5,360 nucleotides of DNA from Acidilobaceae archaeon (GTDB lineage: Archaea > Thermoproteota > Thermoprotei_A > Sulfolobales > Acidilobaceae): contig JALVJB010000064.1 in assembly GCA_027034115.1 (NCBI GenBank), positions 1-5,360 of the forward strand, read 5' to 3'. The translations under genes were made by a program, and so were the position numbers. The notes beneath the pieces are model-generated. The model did no database searches, was not told the DNA's origin, and saw only the letters and a program-made list of their open reading frames with translations. Of this stretch, positions 1 through 5,002 are shown piece after piece (within the stretch, counting starts at the first letter, position 1; each line of letters begins with the position of its first letter).

Positions 1-1
1 T

Positions 2-511
2 TTAGAGCCATACTATCTTCGCCCGCAGGGTATCGGTGTCTAGTAGGGCGATGCTGGGTTTTGACAGCCAGCCTCCAGCCTCCCCGGGGTTTAGTATGAG
101 GACTCCCTTCTTGTAGTCGAGCCTCGCCTGGTGCGTGTGCCCGTAGAGGACTGCTTCCCACTTTTTGGATAGGGCCAGGGCTTCCACTATCTCAAGAGTG
201 TTCTCGGTGCTACCGTAGCCGTGTACTAGGAGGATTCTCCGCCCGTCTATGCTTATGGTCTTGGGGGGCTCCCATATCTCGGCTCCTACCATGCTTGCGA
301 CTCTCTGGAGGCCTAGTTTTTCCCCGCAGTTGTTCCCGTAGATGGCCTTAACCGGTGCCTCCACGTTGTTGGCTAGCTCTAGGAGTGTGAATGGAGCGAC
401 TATGTCGCCCAGGTGGATTACTAGGTCGACCTTCTCTCTCCTGAATACTTCAGCGGCCCTCCGGACGTTCTCGATGTTATCATGCGTGTCACTTATAATG
501 CCCACGAGCAT
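2..511 (-). CDS. MJ0936/YfcE-family metallophosphoesterase (phosphodiesterase)
   Basis: Complete 169-residue calcineurin-like phosphoesterase, the usual length for the MJ0936/YfcE group of small cytoplasmic phosphodiesterases. All the metal-binding motifs are visible in order: SDTH (D8, H10), HLGD (D36), GNN (N60), VHGYG (H97) and YGHTH (H125, H127), followed by the family's NPGEAGG segment near residue 141. These residues hold a two-metal (typically Mn/Ni) centre that hydrolyses phosphodiester bonds. The natural substrate is not established for archaeal members, so no specific role is assigned. The start ATG at 511 puts the first strand (LVGIISDTH) at the N-terminus exactly as in relatives. 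The gene is divergent from the reductase at 578 and its stop (TAA) lies at the left edge, so nothing can be said about a downstream partner. A TATA-like element centred about 28 bases upstream suggests a leaderless or nearly leaderless mRNA. Confidence 0.93.
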   Translation of the reverse strand: MLVGIISDTHDNIENVRRAAEVFRREKVDLVIHLGDIVAPFTLLELANNVEAPVKAIYGNNCGEKLGLQRVASMVGAEIWEPPKTISIDGRRILLVHGYGSTENTLEIVEALALSKKWEAVLYGHTHQARLDYKKGVLILNPGEAGGWLSKPSIALLDTDTLRAKIVWL

Positions 512-534
512 CCCGAGGGTCCCCCAGTAATCTA

Positions 535-544
535 CTATTTATCC
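535..544. promoter_or_regulatory. TATA-like element between divergent genes
   Basis: CTATTTATCC on the plus strand reads GGATAAATAG on the minus strand. Its centre is about 28 bases from the ATG at 511 (minus) and about 27 bases from position 566, just ahead of the SD of the plus-strand gene. One box could therefore serve both directions, giving a leaderless minus transcript and a plus leader of about 12 bases. An alternative plus-strand box, TTATAA at 493-498, lies inside the coding region of the minus gene. A short inverted repeat (CTCT-AAA-AGAG, 556-566) sits between the box and the plus start and could be an operator. This assignment rests on spacing only. Confidence 0.45.
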
Positions 545-567
545 TGGAACCGCGCCTCTAAAAGAGT

Positions 568-575
568 GGTGATCC
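568..575 (+). promoter_or_regulatory. Strong Shine-Dalgarno site fixing the reductase start
   Basis: GGTGATCC matches eight consecutive bases of the ideal archaeal SD (GGAGGTGATCC, the complement of the 16S rRNA 3' end). GGTGA is followed by five bases and then GTG at 578. This selects GTG 578 over the in-frame ATG at 482 and the GTGs at 566 and 569. Confidence 0.8.
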
Positions 576-577
576 TG

Positions 578-1597
578 GTGGCAGTAAAGCCTAGAGTATT
601 TGTAACACGCCAGATCCCAGAGCCTGGCCTGGAGAGGATTAGGGAGTATTACGAGGTAGACGTCTGGCCCGAGTACACTGCTCCCCCCTACGAGGTCCTA
701 GTCGAGAAAGCCAAGGAGTATGACGCCCTCGTAACGCTTCTCACAGACAAGGTCGACTGCAACCTGATAAAGGCTGGGCAGCCTAGGCTAAGGATCATAG
801 CCCAGTACGCTGTGGGCTATGATAACATAGACCTGGACTGTGCCACAAAATACGGCGTCTACGTGACCAACACGCCAGGAGTCCTTACAGAGGCGGTAGC
901 GGACTTCACCTGGGGCCTCATACTGGCCGTGACACGGAGAATCGTTGAGGCTGACCAATTCGTGAGGAGCGGAGAGTGGTACAAGACGGGGACAGGCTGG
1001 CACCCCCTAATGATGCTGGGCTTCGAGATAAACGGGAAGACCATCGGGATAGTTGGCATGGGACGGATAGGGAGAGCCGTGGCGGAGAGAGCTAAGGGCT
1101 TCAAGATGCGCATCCTCTACTACGACCAGCGCCGTCTACCGCCAGAGGAAGAGGAGAGGCTAAACGCGAAGTACGTAAGCCTCGAAGAACTCCTCCGCGA
1201 GTCGGACATAGTAAGCCTACACGTACCCCTCACCAAGGACACCTACCACCTAATAGGCGAGAAGGAGCTACGCCTCATGAAGAAGTCAGCCTACCTGGTA
1301 AACACGGCGCGAGGAAAAGTAGTAGACACGGATGCACTCGTGAAGGCGCTCCAGGAGGGATGGATAGCTGGGGCTGCACTCGACGTTTTCGAACAGGAGC
1401 CGCTACCTCCAGACCACCCCCTGACCAAGATGAAGAACGTAGTGCTAGCACCGCACGCCGCCAGTGCCACCGTAGAGACCAGGACCAAGATGGCGATGCT
1501 CGTAGCCGATAACCTAATAGCATTCTATAAGGGCGAGGTCCCACCTACCCTGGTCAACAAGGAGGTAGTCAATGTTAGGAAGCCCGGCTTCGGGTGA
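578..1597 (+). CDS. gyaR: D-2-hydroxyacid dehydrogenase, glyoxylate/hydroxypyruvate reductase type (GyaR-like)
   Basis: A 339-residue protein, matching the roughly 330-335 residues of archaeal GyaR enzymes, which reduce glyoxylate to glycolate and hydroxypyruvate to D-glycerate in the cytoplasm. The N-terminal catalytic part starts KPRVFVTRQIPEPG. The Rossmann domain has GMGRIG (160-165). The catalytic triad is R245 in NTARGKVVD, E274 in DVFEQEP and H293 in APHAAS. The C-terminal NKEVVNVRKPGF is a hallmark of the GyaR group, and there is no ACT domain, which argues against long-type 3-phosphoglycerate dehydrogenase. An aspartate (D183, in YYDQRR) ends the second Rossmann strand where Pyrococcus GyaR has Ser, suggesting NAD(H) rather than NADP(H) preference; this is inferred. 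GTG 578 was chosen because of the GGTGATCC site just before it and the fit to relatives. A longer reading from ATG 482 would add 32 unrelated residues and run into the divergent gene. The stop codon overlaps the start of the DUF2283 gene, so the two are probably co-transcribed. The exact substrate is uncertain. Confidence 0.92.
   Translation: MAVKPRVFVTRQIPEPGLERIREYYEVDVWPEYTAPPYEVLVEKAKEYDALVTLLTDKVDCNLIKAGQPRLRIIAQYAVGYDNIDLDCATKYGVYVTNTPGVLTEAVADFTWGLILAVTRRIVEADQFVRSGEWYKTGTGWHPLMMLGFEINGKTIGIVGMGRIGRAVAERAKGFKMRILYYDQRRLPPEEEERLNAKYVSLEELLRESDIVSLHVPLTKDTYHLIGEKELRLMKKSAYLVNTARGKVVDTDALVKALQEGWIAGAALDVFEQEPLPPDHPLTKMKNVVLAPHAASATVETRTKMAMLVADNLIAFYKGEVPPTLVNKEVVNVRKPGFG
1593..1597 (+). 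promoter_or_regulatory. Possible SD embedded in the stop codon of the reductase gene
   Basis: GGTGA, overlapping the TGA stop of the reductase, resembles the SD cores ahead of 578 and 1995. It is followed after eight bases by an in-frame TTG (1606). This would make TTG 1606, not GTG 1594, the true start of the DUF2283 protein and would couple its translation to termination of the upstream gene. Confidence 0.35.
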
Positions 1598-1851
1598 CCA
1601 GCGGGTTGGAGGGGGAGGAGAGGGCTAGGGAGTTCGAGGAAGCCCAGGAGAAGCTGGGCAACCTTAGGGTCGGCGACCTGAGGAAGATGTGGATAGAGTA
1701 CGATAAGCAGAACGACATACTCTACATAGTCTTCGGCGACGAGGAGCCTGATGAAAGCATGATGCTCGACGACGACATAATCGTTAGCCTTAAGGGAGAC
1801 AAGCTAGTAGGAATCTCAATCTATAACTTCTCGAAGAAGGCAAACATATGA
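1594..1851 (+). CDS. DUF2283 family small protein
   Basis: An 85-residue protein. Residues 33-80 match the DUF2283 pattern: WIEYDKQNDILYIVF, then an acidic turn with a second strand (LDDDIIVSL) and the closing LVGISIYNFS strand. The family is a small beta-rich fold without known biochemical function. An acidic, charged helical extension (residues 1-31) precedes it. The GTG overlaps the stop codon of the reductase gene (GTGA), so this is the second gene of a two-gene operon with likely translational coupling. The start is uncertain: TTG 1606 has a better SD (GGTGA at 1593), and ATG 1687 would give the bare DUF2283 domain. In other genomes DUF2283 proteins can sit beside toxin-like small proteins; no such partner is seen here. 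The presence of the gene is well supported, but its function is unknown. Confidence 0.82.
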   Translation: MTSGLEGEERAREFEEAQEKLGNLRVGDLRKMWIEYDKQNDILYIVFGDEEPDESMMLDDDIIVSLKGDKLVGISIYNFSKKANI

Positions 1852-1859
1852 ACCGTACT

Positions 1860-1874
1860 TGGAGGTTCCCTCCA
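1860..1874 (+). terminator. Short hairpin after the reductase-DUF2283 operon
   Basis: TGGAGG-TTC-CCTCCA is a perfect 6-bp stem with a 3-base loop, beginning 8 bases after the DUF2283 stop. A pyrimidine-rich run with T triplets (1897-1906) follows at a distance rather than directly, so it is not a classical intrinsic terminator. It may instead be an mRNA 3'-end structure. Confidence 0.3.
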
Positions 1875-1887
1875 CCCAAATCCACTA

Positions 1888-1895
1888 CTTATATA
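1888..1895 (+). promoter_or_regulatory. Upstream TATA-like box of the surface-protein gene
   Basis: CTTATATA lies about 100 bases ahead of the TTG start. Used as a promoter it would start transcription near 1918 and give a leader of about 77 bases. It is a weaker positional candidate than the box at 1938. Confidence 0.35.
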
Positions 1896-1937
1896 CCTGT
1901 TTCTTCATGCGTCCCTACACGCAAATACTACCACCAC

Positions 1938-1945
1938 GCATATAA
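1938..1945 (+). promoter_or_regulatory. Proximal TATA-like box of the surface-protein gene
   Basis: GCATATAA is centred at about 1942, predicting a transcription start near 1968 and a leader of about 27 bases that carries the SD. Together with the box at 1888 it suggests tandem promoters for a gene whose product may be abundant. The rest of the 1852-1994 gap shows no coding potential. Confidence 0.5.
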
Positions 1946-1983
1946 CCACTAGCTCGCGACACACCATTATCATAGAGGATTAG

Positions 1984-1989
1984 GGTGAT
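1984..1989 (+). promoter_or_regulatory. SD site deciding the TTG start of the surface protein
   Basis: GGTGAT is followed by five bases and TTG 1995. This is the same core and spacing as GGTGA ahead of the reductase GTG. The TTG start gives MRKT followed by a hydrophobic run, a normal signal peptide, whereas the next ATG (2007) would lose the positive n-region. Confidence 0.75.
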
Positions 1990-1994
1990 TAACC

Positions 1995-2060
1995 TTGAGG
2001 AAAACTATGGCATTAGCATTAATCACAATAATCCTAATGATCGCAACCCCAGTACTAGCC
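1995..2060 (+). other. Signal peptide of the surface protein
   Basis: MRKT gives a basic n-region, followed by a hydrophobic core (about residues 5-18) and a V-L-A cleavage-type site after A22. There is no lipobox cysteine, so this is a standard Sec signal rather than a lipoprotein signal. Confidence 0.8.
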
Positions 2061-4208
2061 CTTAAGGCGTCGACCACCGGGTCGGCAACCCTCGAGGGGT
2101 CGTTCGGAGCCCAAACATCAACAGTCTCCTATAATATAACAGGAAAGCTTTCAGAGGACACGAACACGACGCTCAGCCTAACCGCGACGCTAACAGCCAC
2201 CGAGGCCGGAACCGCGAGCATTAACGGGAACCTCCACCTAACCTATCAGAACCCCAGCCTGCCCGAGGGGAGCATAACGTACACCAAGACAATCACGGTC
2301 TCTAAGAACCACTTCGAATCCCACAGTCAGGGAGAAATATACGTGAACGTGTCAAGCCTCCAGTCCCTCGAGACCTCGACTGTTCACGTACTCCAGCTAC
2401 CCGGAGTAGGCGAGGGAACCGGTAACAACAGCAACAGTACAACGCCGACGCCACCCCCGACTCCAACACCGCCTATCCCTGGTGGGAACGCTACTCTCCC
2501 GGGAATAACCGCAGTGTACTTATCGTTCGAGTCTACAAGCCAGGGCTCCTATAATGGTACCTACGGCGATATCACTGCTACCCTTAACGCTAACTTCAAC
2601 ATTGTTGGTGGCGCGAGCATAGTAGGCCTCCCAGGAAACGCTACTGGAACACTCCAGGCACAGTCGCACACGGTTATCGTGAAGACCAGGGCGGAGACGA
2701 CATACAAGGTAGTCATAGCCTTCAACAGCGGCAACCAGCAAGTCGACGCAGGCCTAGCCGCGCTAGTCTACAACTACCTCAGGATGCAGGCCAACAAGAC
2801 TAAGGGAGAAGGAGAATACACTATGAACGTCACCAGCAACGGTACCGCTGTAACTGTCACGGGTAAGACTATCGGGCTCGTATCCGGCCTCTTAACCCCG
2901 GGCCTACCCCTACACGGTAAGAAGGGACTCATGCTTCCAGTTAACATAACAGCGGTAAACACTACCGGAGTACCGCTATTCTACGAGAACGCCTCGGCCA
3001 CAGTAACAGTCAGCCTCCAAGGCGAGAGCAGTGGCGGAGTCCTAACTGCTACCGGCTCGCTAACAGGCAATGTTGAGGGGATAAACCCCGACGCGCTAAC
3101 ATTCTACCCGACCCAGGCCAAGTTATCCCTAACACTATCCAACAGGGACTACACGGCAAGCGTATACCTTGAAGGCGCGGGAGACCCGGCCACAGCATAC
3201 TCCATAGCGAAGGCGCTAGCCATTGCAACAATCCACGCCCTGAACTGTGAAAGCTCAACAGCAACAGTGACCCTAACCACGGATGGAAGCGTGCACTTCT
3301 ACAACACCGAGACGGGAGAGGACCTAGGGACAAGCATACAGCTGAGCTGCAGCAACCTAGAAGAGATAAAGCACATCACGGTGGCACCGCCTAACACCAC
3401 TATCAGAGCCGCTGGTAACGGGGTAATAGAAGTAGGAGTGAAGGGGAAGGCTCACCACGTGAAGCTATCCCTGGCGACGATAGCCAACGCTAAAGTAGTA
3501 GTTGTAATGCACAGTAAGAAGGTAGTGATAGAAACTGGCAAGATAGTGCTCTCGGAGCCGAAGATCCTAGTAGTGAAGGCTGGCGGGAACCTGGCCGTCC
3601 AAGTCAAGATACACGCTAATACCAAGGTCAACGGTAGCCTCGAAGTGGAAGCCCTCAACCACACTGAGGCAGACGCTAAGGCGAGAGCCTATGGTTACAC
3701 CGCCGCGGGAGCAGGCGTAACGGTCAACGGTATAGAGCAGGGATCAGCGACGATAAACCTGCCCGCAAACCAGACCCAGGGCATAGCAATACTAGAGATA
3801 AGCCACAACGGGCAGGTCAAGCTAATAACAAATTATAAGGTAGAGGCCAATGGCACCGTTACATTCAACGCCACGAGCTTCTCAACATTCATAGTTGTAA
3901 ACACTAACAACCAGCCAACACCAACCAGGACAACCACTACTAGCCAGGGACAGCAGGGCACAACTACGAGCCCCACTACAACGAGCGGCGGCACGAGTAC
4001 GAGCAGTAAACAGACAGCGACAAGCACTGGCACCAAGACCCAGCCCGGAAGCACTTCTAGCTCAAGCTCACAACAGGCAACCAGCCAGCCAACCAGCACG
4101 ACTAGTGGAAAGGGAGGCAAGGGTGGATCGAATACCAGCATGGCAATAGCCGCTGGCATCATAATAATCGTGATAATTGTGGCTGCTGCGTACGCCCTGA
4201 AAAAGTAA
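1995..4208 (+). CDS. Secreted, membrane-anchored Ser/Thr-rich surface protein, family not recognised
   Basis: A 737-residue protein with no family that I can name. The order of parts is: Sec signal peptide (1-22); beta-rich domain (about 24-140); Asn/Pro/Thr linker (about 142-170); two apparently duplicated beta-alpha-beta units (about 171-291 and 335-440); a beta-rich region (about 460-640); a Ser/Thr/Gly/Gln stalk (about 641-712); a transmembrane helix (about 716-734); and a short KK tail. It should sit outside the cell, anchored by its C-terminus. I count about 21 N-X-S/T sequons, fitting heavy glycosylation. Only two cysteines exist, C418 and C452, which could form one disulfide. The segment TVTFNATSFSTFIVV near 621-635 resembles a strand motif often seen near the end of secreted beta-domain proteins. 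No catalytic motif is evident. It has its own promoters and terminator, so it is monocistronic. It could be an S-layer or envelope component or an adhesin; no coiled coil of the SlaB type is seen. Confidence 0.9.
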   Translation: MRKTMALALITIILMIATPVLALKASTTGSATLEGSFGAQTSTVSYNITGKLSEDTNTTLSLTATLTATEAGTASINGNLHLTYQNPSLPEGSITYTKTITVSKNHFESHSQGEIYVNVSSLQSLETSTVHVLQLPGVGEGTGNNSNSTTPTPPPTPTPPIPGGNATLPGITAVYLSFESTSQGSYNGTYGDITATLNANFNIVGGASIVGLPGNATGTLQAQSHTVIVKTRAETTYKVVIAFNSGNQQVDAGLAALVYNYLRMQANKTKGEGEYTMNVTSNGTAVTVTGKTIGLVSGLLTPGLPLHGKKGLMLPVNITAVNTTGVPLFYENASATVTVSLQGESSGGVLTATGSLTGNVEGINPDALTFYPTQAKLSLTLSNRDYTASVYLEGAGDPATAYSIAKALAIATIHALNCESSTATVTLTTDGSVHFYNTETGEDLGTSIQLSCSNLEEIKHITVAPPNTTIRAAGNGVIEVGVKGKAHHVKLSLATIANAKVVVVMHSKKVVIETGKIVLSEPKILVVKAGGNLAVQVKIHANTKVNGSLEVEALNHTEADAKARAYGYTAAGAGVTVNGIEQGSATINLPANQTQGIAILEISHNGQVKLITNYKVEANGTVTFNATSFSTFIVVNTNNQPTPTRTTTTSQGQQGTTTSPTTTSGGTSTSSKQTATSTGTKTQPGSTSSSSSQQATSQPTSTTSGKGGKGGSNTSMAIAAGIIIIVIIVAAAYALKK
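2418..2504 (+). other. Asn/Pro/Thr-rich interdomain linker
   Basis: Residues about 142-170 hold an Asn/Ser cluster and then a PTPPPTPTPP run. This is a typical extended extracellular linker between beta domains, with sequons at N144, N147 and N165. Confidence 0.7.
2505..2867 (+). repeat. Internal protein repeat, copy A
   Basis: Residues about 171-291: beta strands, then strand pair VIVK / YKVVIAF, G246-N247 turn, helix DAGLAALVYNYLRM, then strands EYTMNVT and AVTVTG around an N-G turn. It aligns with copy B at a near-constant offset of 150 residues. The similarity is at the level of pattern, not identity, and the DNA is not repeated. Confidence 0.45.
2997..3314 (+). repeat. Internal protein repeat, copy B
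   Basis: Residues about 335-440: strand pair KLSLTL / YTASVYL, G396-D397 turn, helix ATAYSIAKALAIATI, then strands TATVTLTT and SVHFY around a D-G turn, with C418 in the helix-strand loop. It mirrors copy A. The upstream strands (TVSLQGESSGG, LTATGSLTG) also recall copy A and the first domain. Confidence 0.45.
3915..4130 (+). other. Ser/Thr-rich stalk of the surface protein
   Basis: Residues about 641-712 are almost entirely Ser, Thr, Gly, Gln and Pro, ending in GKGGKGG. Such low-complexity stalks lift extracellular domains off the membrane and are usual O-glycosylation regions. The reverse strand here is open only because of this composition. Confidence 0.8.
4140..4196 (+). other. C-terminal transmembrane anchor
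   Basis: Residues about 716-734 (MAIAAG, then an Ile/Val run, then AAAYA) form one hydrophobic helix followed by LKK and the stop. This fits a single-pass anchor with a positive cytoplasmic tail. Confidence 0.88.
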
Positions 4209-4233
4209 AATAAAATTCTTATTTTTTATTTTA
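4206..4233 (+). terminator. AT-only hairpin and T-tract after the surface-protein gene
   Basis: Starting at the TAA stop, TAAAATAAAA (4206-4215) is the perfect reverse complement of TTTTATTTTA (4224-4233), with an 8-base loop. The run 4216-4232 is T-rich with TTTTTT at 4222-4227. Archaeal RNA polymerase terminates at T-tracts, so this is a good terminator candidate even though the stem is weak at high temperature. Confidence 0.6.
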
Positions 4234-4254
4234 AATTTAACATCTCCACCTACT

Positions 4255-4264
4255 CCTAAATAAA
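4255..4264 (+). promoter_or_regulatory. TATA-like box of the HAD phosphatase gene
   Basis: CCTAAATAAA is centred near 4260 and predicts a transcription start near 4286, about 7 bases ahead of the SD at 4293. A second AT-rich candidate (TTTTAAATTT, about 4229-4238) overlaps the upstream terminator. The assignment rests on spacing only. Confidence 0.4.
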
Positions 4265-4279
4265 CCCGGCTAGCAACCA

Positions 4280-4292
4280 AGTGGAGACCACT
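4280..4292 (+). other. Small leader hairpin abutting an SD
   Basis: AGTGG-AGA-CCACT is a perfect 5-bp stem with a 3-base loop, placed directly against the GGAGGTG site at 4293. If it is transcribed it would sit at or near the 5' end of the HAD mRNA and could affect ribosome access. With so short a stem it may be chance. Confidence 0.3.
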
Positions 4293-4299
4293 GGAGGTG
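4293..4299 (+). promoter_or_regulatory. Perfect SD without a canonical start at the right distance
   Basis: GGAGGTG matches the first seven bases of the ideal archaeal SD. No in-frame ATG, GTG or TTG exists between the upstream stop (4271) and GTG 4331, which is 31 bases downstream. The codons at normal spacing in the HAD frame are GTA at 4304 and 4307. A weaker site, AGGAG at 4316-4320, is 10 bases from GTG 4331. Confidence 0.6.
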
Positions 4300-4330
4300 C
4301 ACGGTAGTAGCGGGTAGGAGAGTAAGAATA

Positions 4331-5002
4331 GTGCTATTCGACATGGACGGAGTACTAGCTAGAGTCCGTAGTAGCTGGGAGTACCTCCACCAGTACTTCG
4401 GAGTACTACGAGAAGCGAGAGAGATCATGAGGAGATTCGAGGCGGGAGAGATCGGCTACTTGGAATGGATGGAGGAGGATACAAGCCTCTGGATACGGGC
4501 CCGAGGCAGAGTGCACATCACCGAGCTCATACGTGCCCTCGAGAAGGTTCCAATCGACGAGGACGCCCCGCTCGTAGCGAGAGAACTCCATAGGAGAGGC
4601 GTTATGATAGGCATAGTTTCCGGGGGCATAGACCTGCTCGCGAGGAGAGTTGCAAGGGAGATTGGCGCGGATGTCTGGATGGCCAACAAGCTACTATTCG
4701 ATAAGAGGGGCTACCTTGTTCCCGGGGGCGCTCCACTAGTAGGCGTGGATAAGAGGCGCGCCGTGGCGAGGATTCTCGGAGAGTACGGTATAAGGCCGGA
4801 GGAGGCCATGTTCGTCGGCGATAGTAGGTGGGACTCCTCAGCGATGCGTGTCGTAGGCTACCCGGTCGCCTACGGCGACTCCTGCCCGGTACTACTGGGC
4901 GTTGCAAGGTGCCGGGTTAGGAGGCTTAGGGAAGTTGTAAGCCTCGTAGACGAGGTGGAAAAAACGGGGGATTGCCCCAGCTATAGGGTAGAGCGTGTTT
5001 AG
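4331..5002 (+). CDS. SerB-like HAD-superfamily phosphatase
   Basis: A 223-residue cytoplasmic HAD hydrolase. Motif I is FDMDGV (nucleophile D4, acid/base D6), motif II IVSGG (S97), motif III VDKRRAV (K141) and motif IV GDSRWD (D164, D168). Residues about 15-75 form a helical C1-type cap (EIGYLEWMEEDTSLW). The stretch SGGIDLLARRVAREIG closely follows the phosphoserine phosphatase SerB pattern. However, the glutamate that binds the serine amino group in the Methanocaldococcus enzyme (E20) aligns with R13, so phosphoserine is doubtful and another phosphomonoester is likely. GTG 4331 is the only canonical start, yet it leaves just M-L before FDMDGV, clipping the first strand. The upstream in-frame codons read AGRRVRIVLFD, a textbook HAD N-terminus, so the true protein may be about 8 residues longer. 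The stop overlaps that of the convergent isocitrate dehydrogenase gene. Confidence 0.88.
   Translation: MLFDMDGVLARVRSSWEYLHQYFGVLREAREIMRRFEAGEIGYLEWMEEDTSLWIRARGRVHITELIRALEKVPIDEDAPLVARELHRRGVMIGIVSGGIDLLARRVAREIGADVWMANKLLFDKRGYLVPGGAPLVGVDKRRAVARILGEYGIRPEEAMFVGDSRWDSSAMRVVGYPVAYGDSCPVLLGVARCRVRRLREVVSLVDEVEKTGDCPSYRVERV

Noticed and set aside
482..577. Upstream extension of the reductase to ATG 482
   Set aside because: It adds 32 residues unlike any GyaR N-terminus, overlaps the divergent phosphodiesterase start, and GTG 578 has a near-perfect SD.
859..1544. Several open frames antisense to the reductase
   Set aside because: They are shadows of a well-identified enzyme gene in other frames, with no recognisable domains.
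1749..1790. TGATGA-like sequence suggesting a C/D box guide RNA
   Set aside because: It sits within the conserved DUF2283 coding frame and lacks convincing C', D' and D boxes at guide-RNA spacing.
3833..4162. 109-residue open frame on the minus strand, Val/Leu rich
   Set aside because: It is the mirror of the Ser/Thr stalk coding sequence; its hydrophobic composition follows from the complement of ACN/AGC codons, and it has no SD or family resemblance.
4351..4407. Four AGTAC occurrences, including AGTACT-TCGG-AGTACT (4392-4407), a possible hairpin
   Set aside because: It lies inside the HAD coding region and is explained by GAG/CAG-TAC and AGT-ACT codon runs; there is no supporting context for an RNA element.
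4406..4907. Antisense open frames across the HAD gene
   Set aside because: The composition is Arg/Pro/Ser rich as expected from the opposite strand of a purine-biased gene; they show no motifs.
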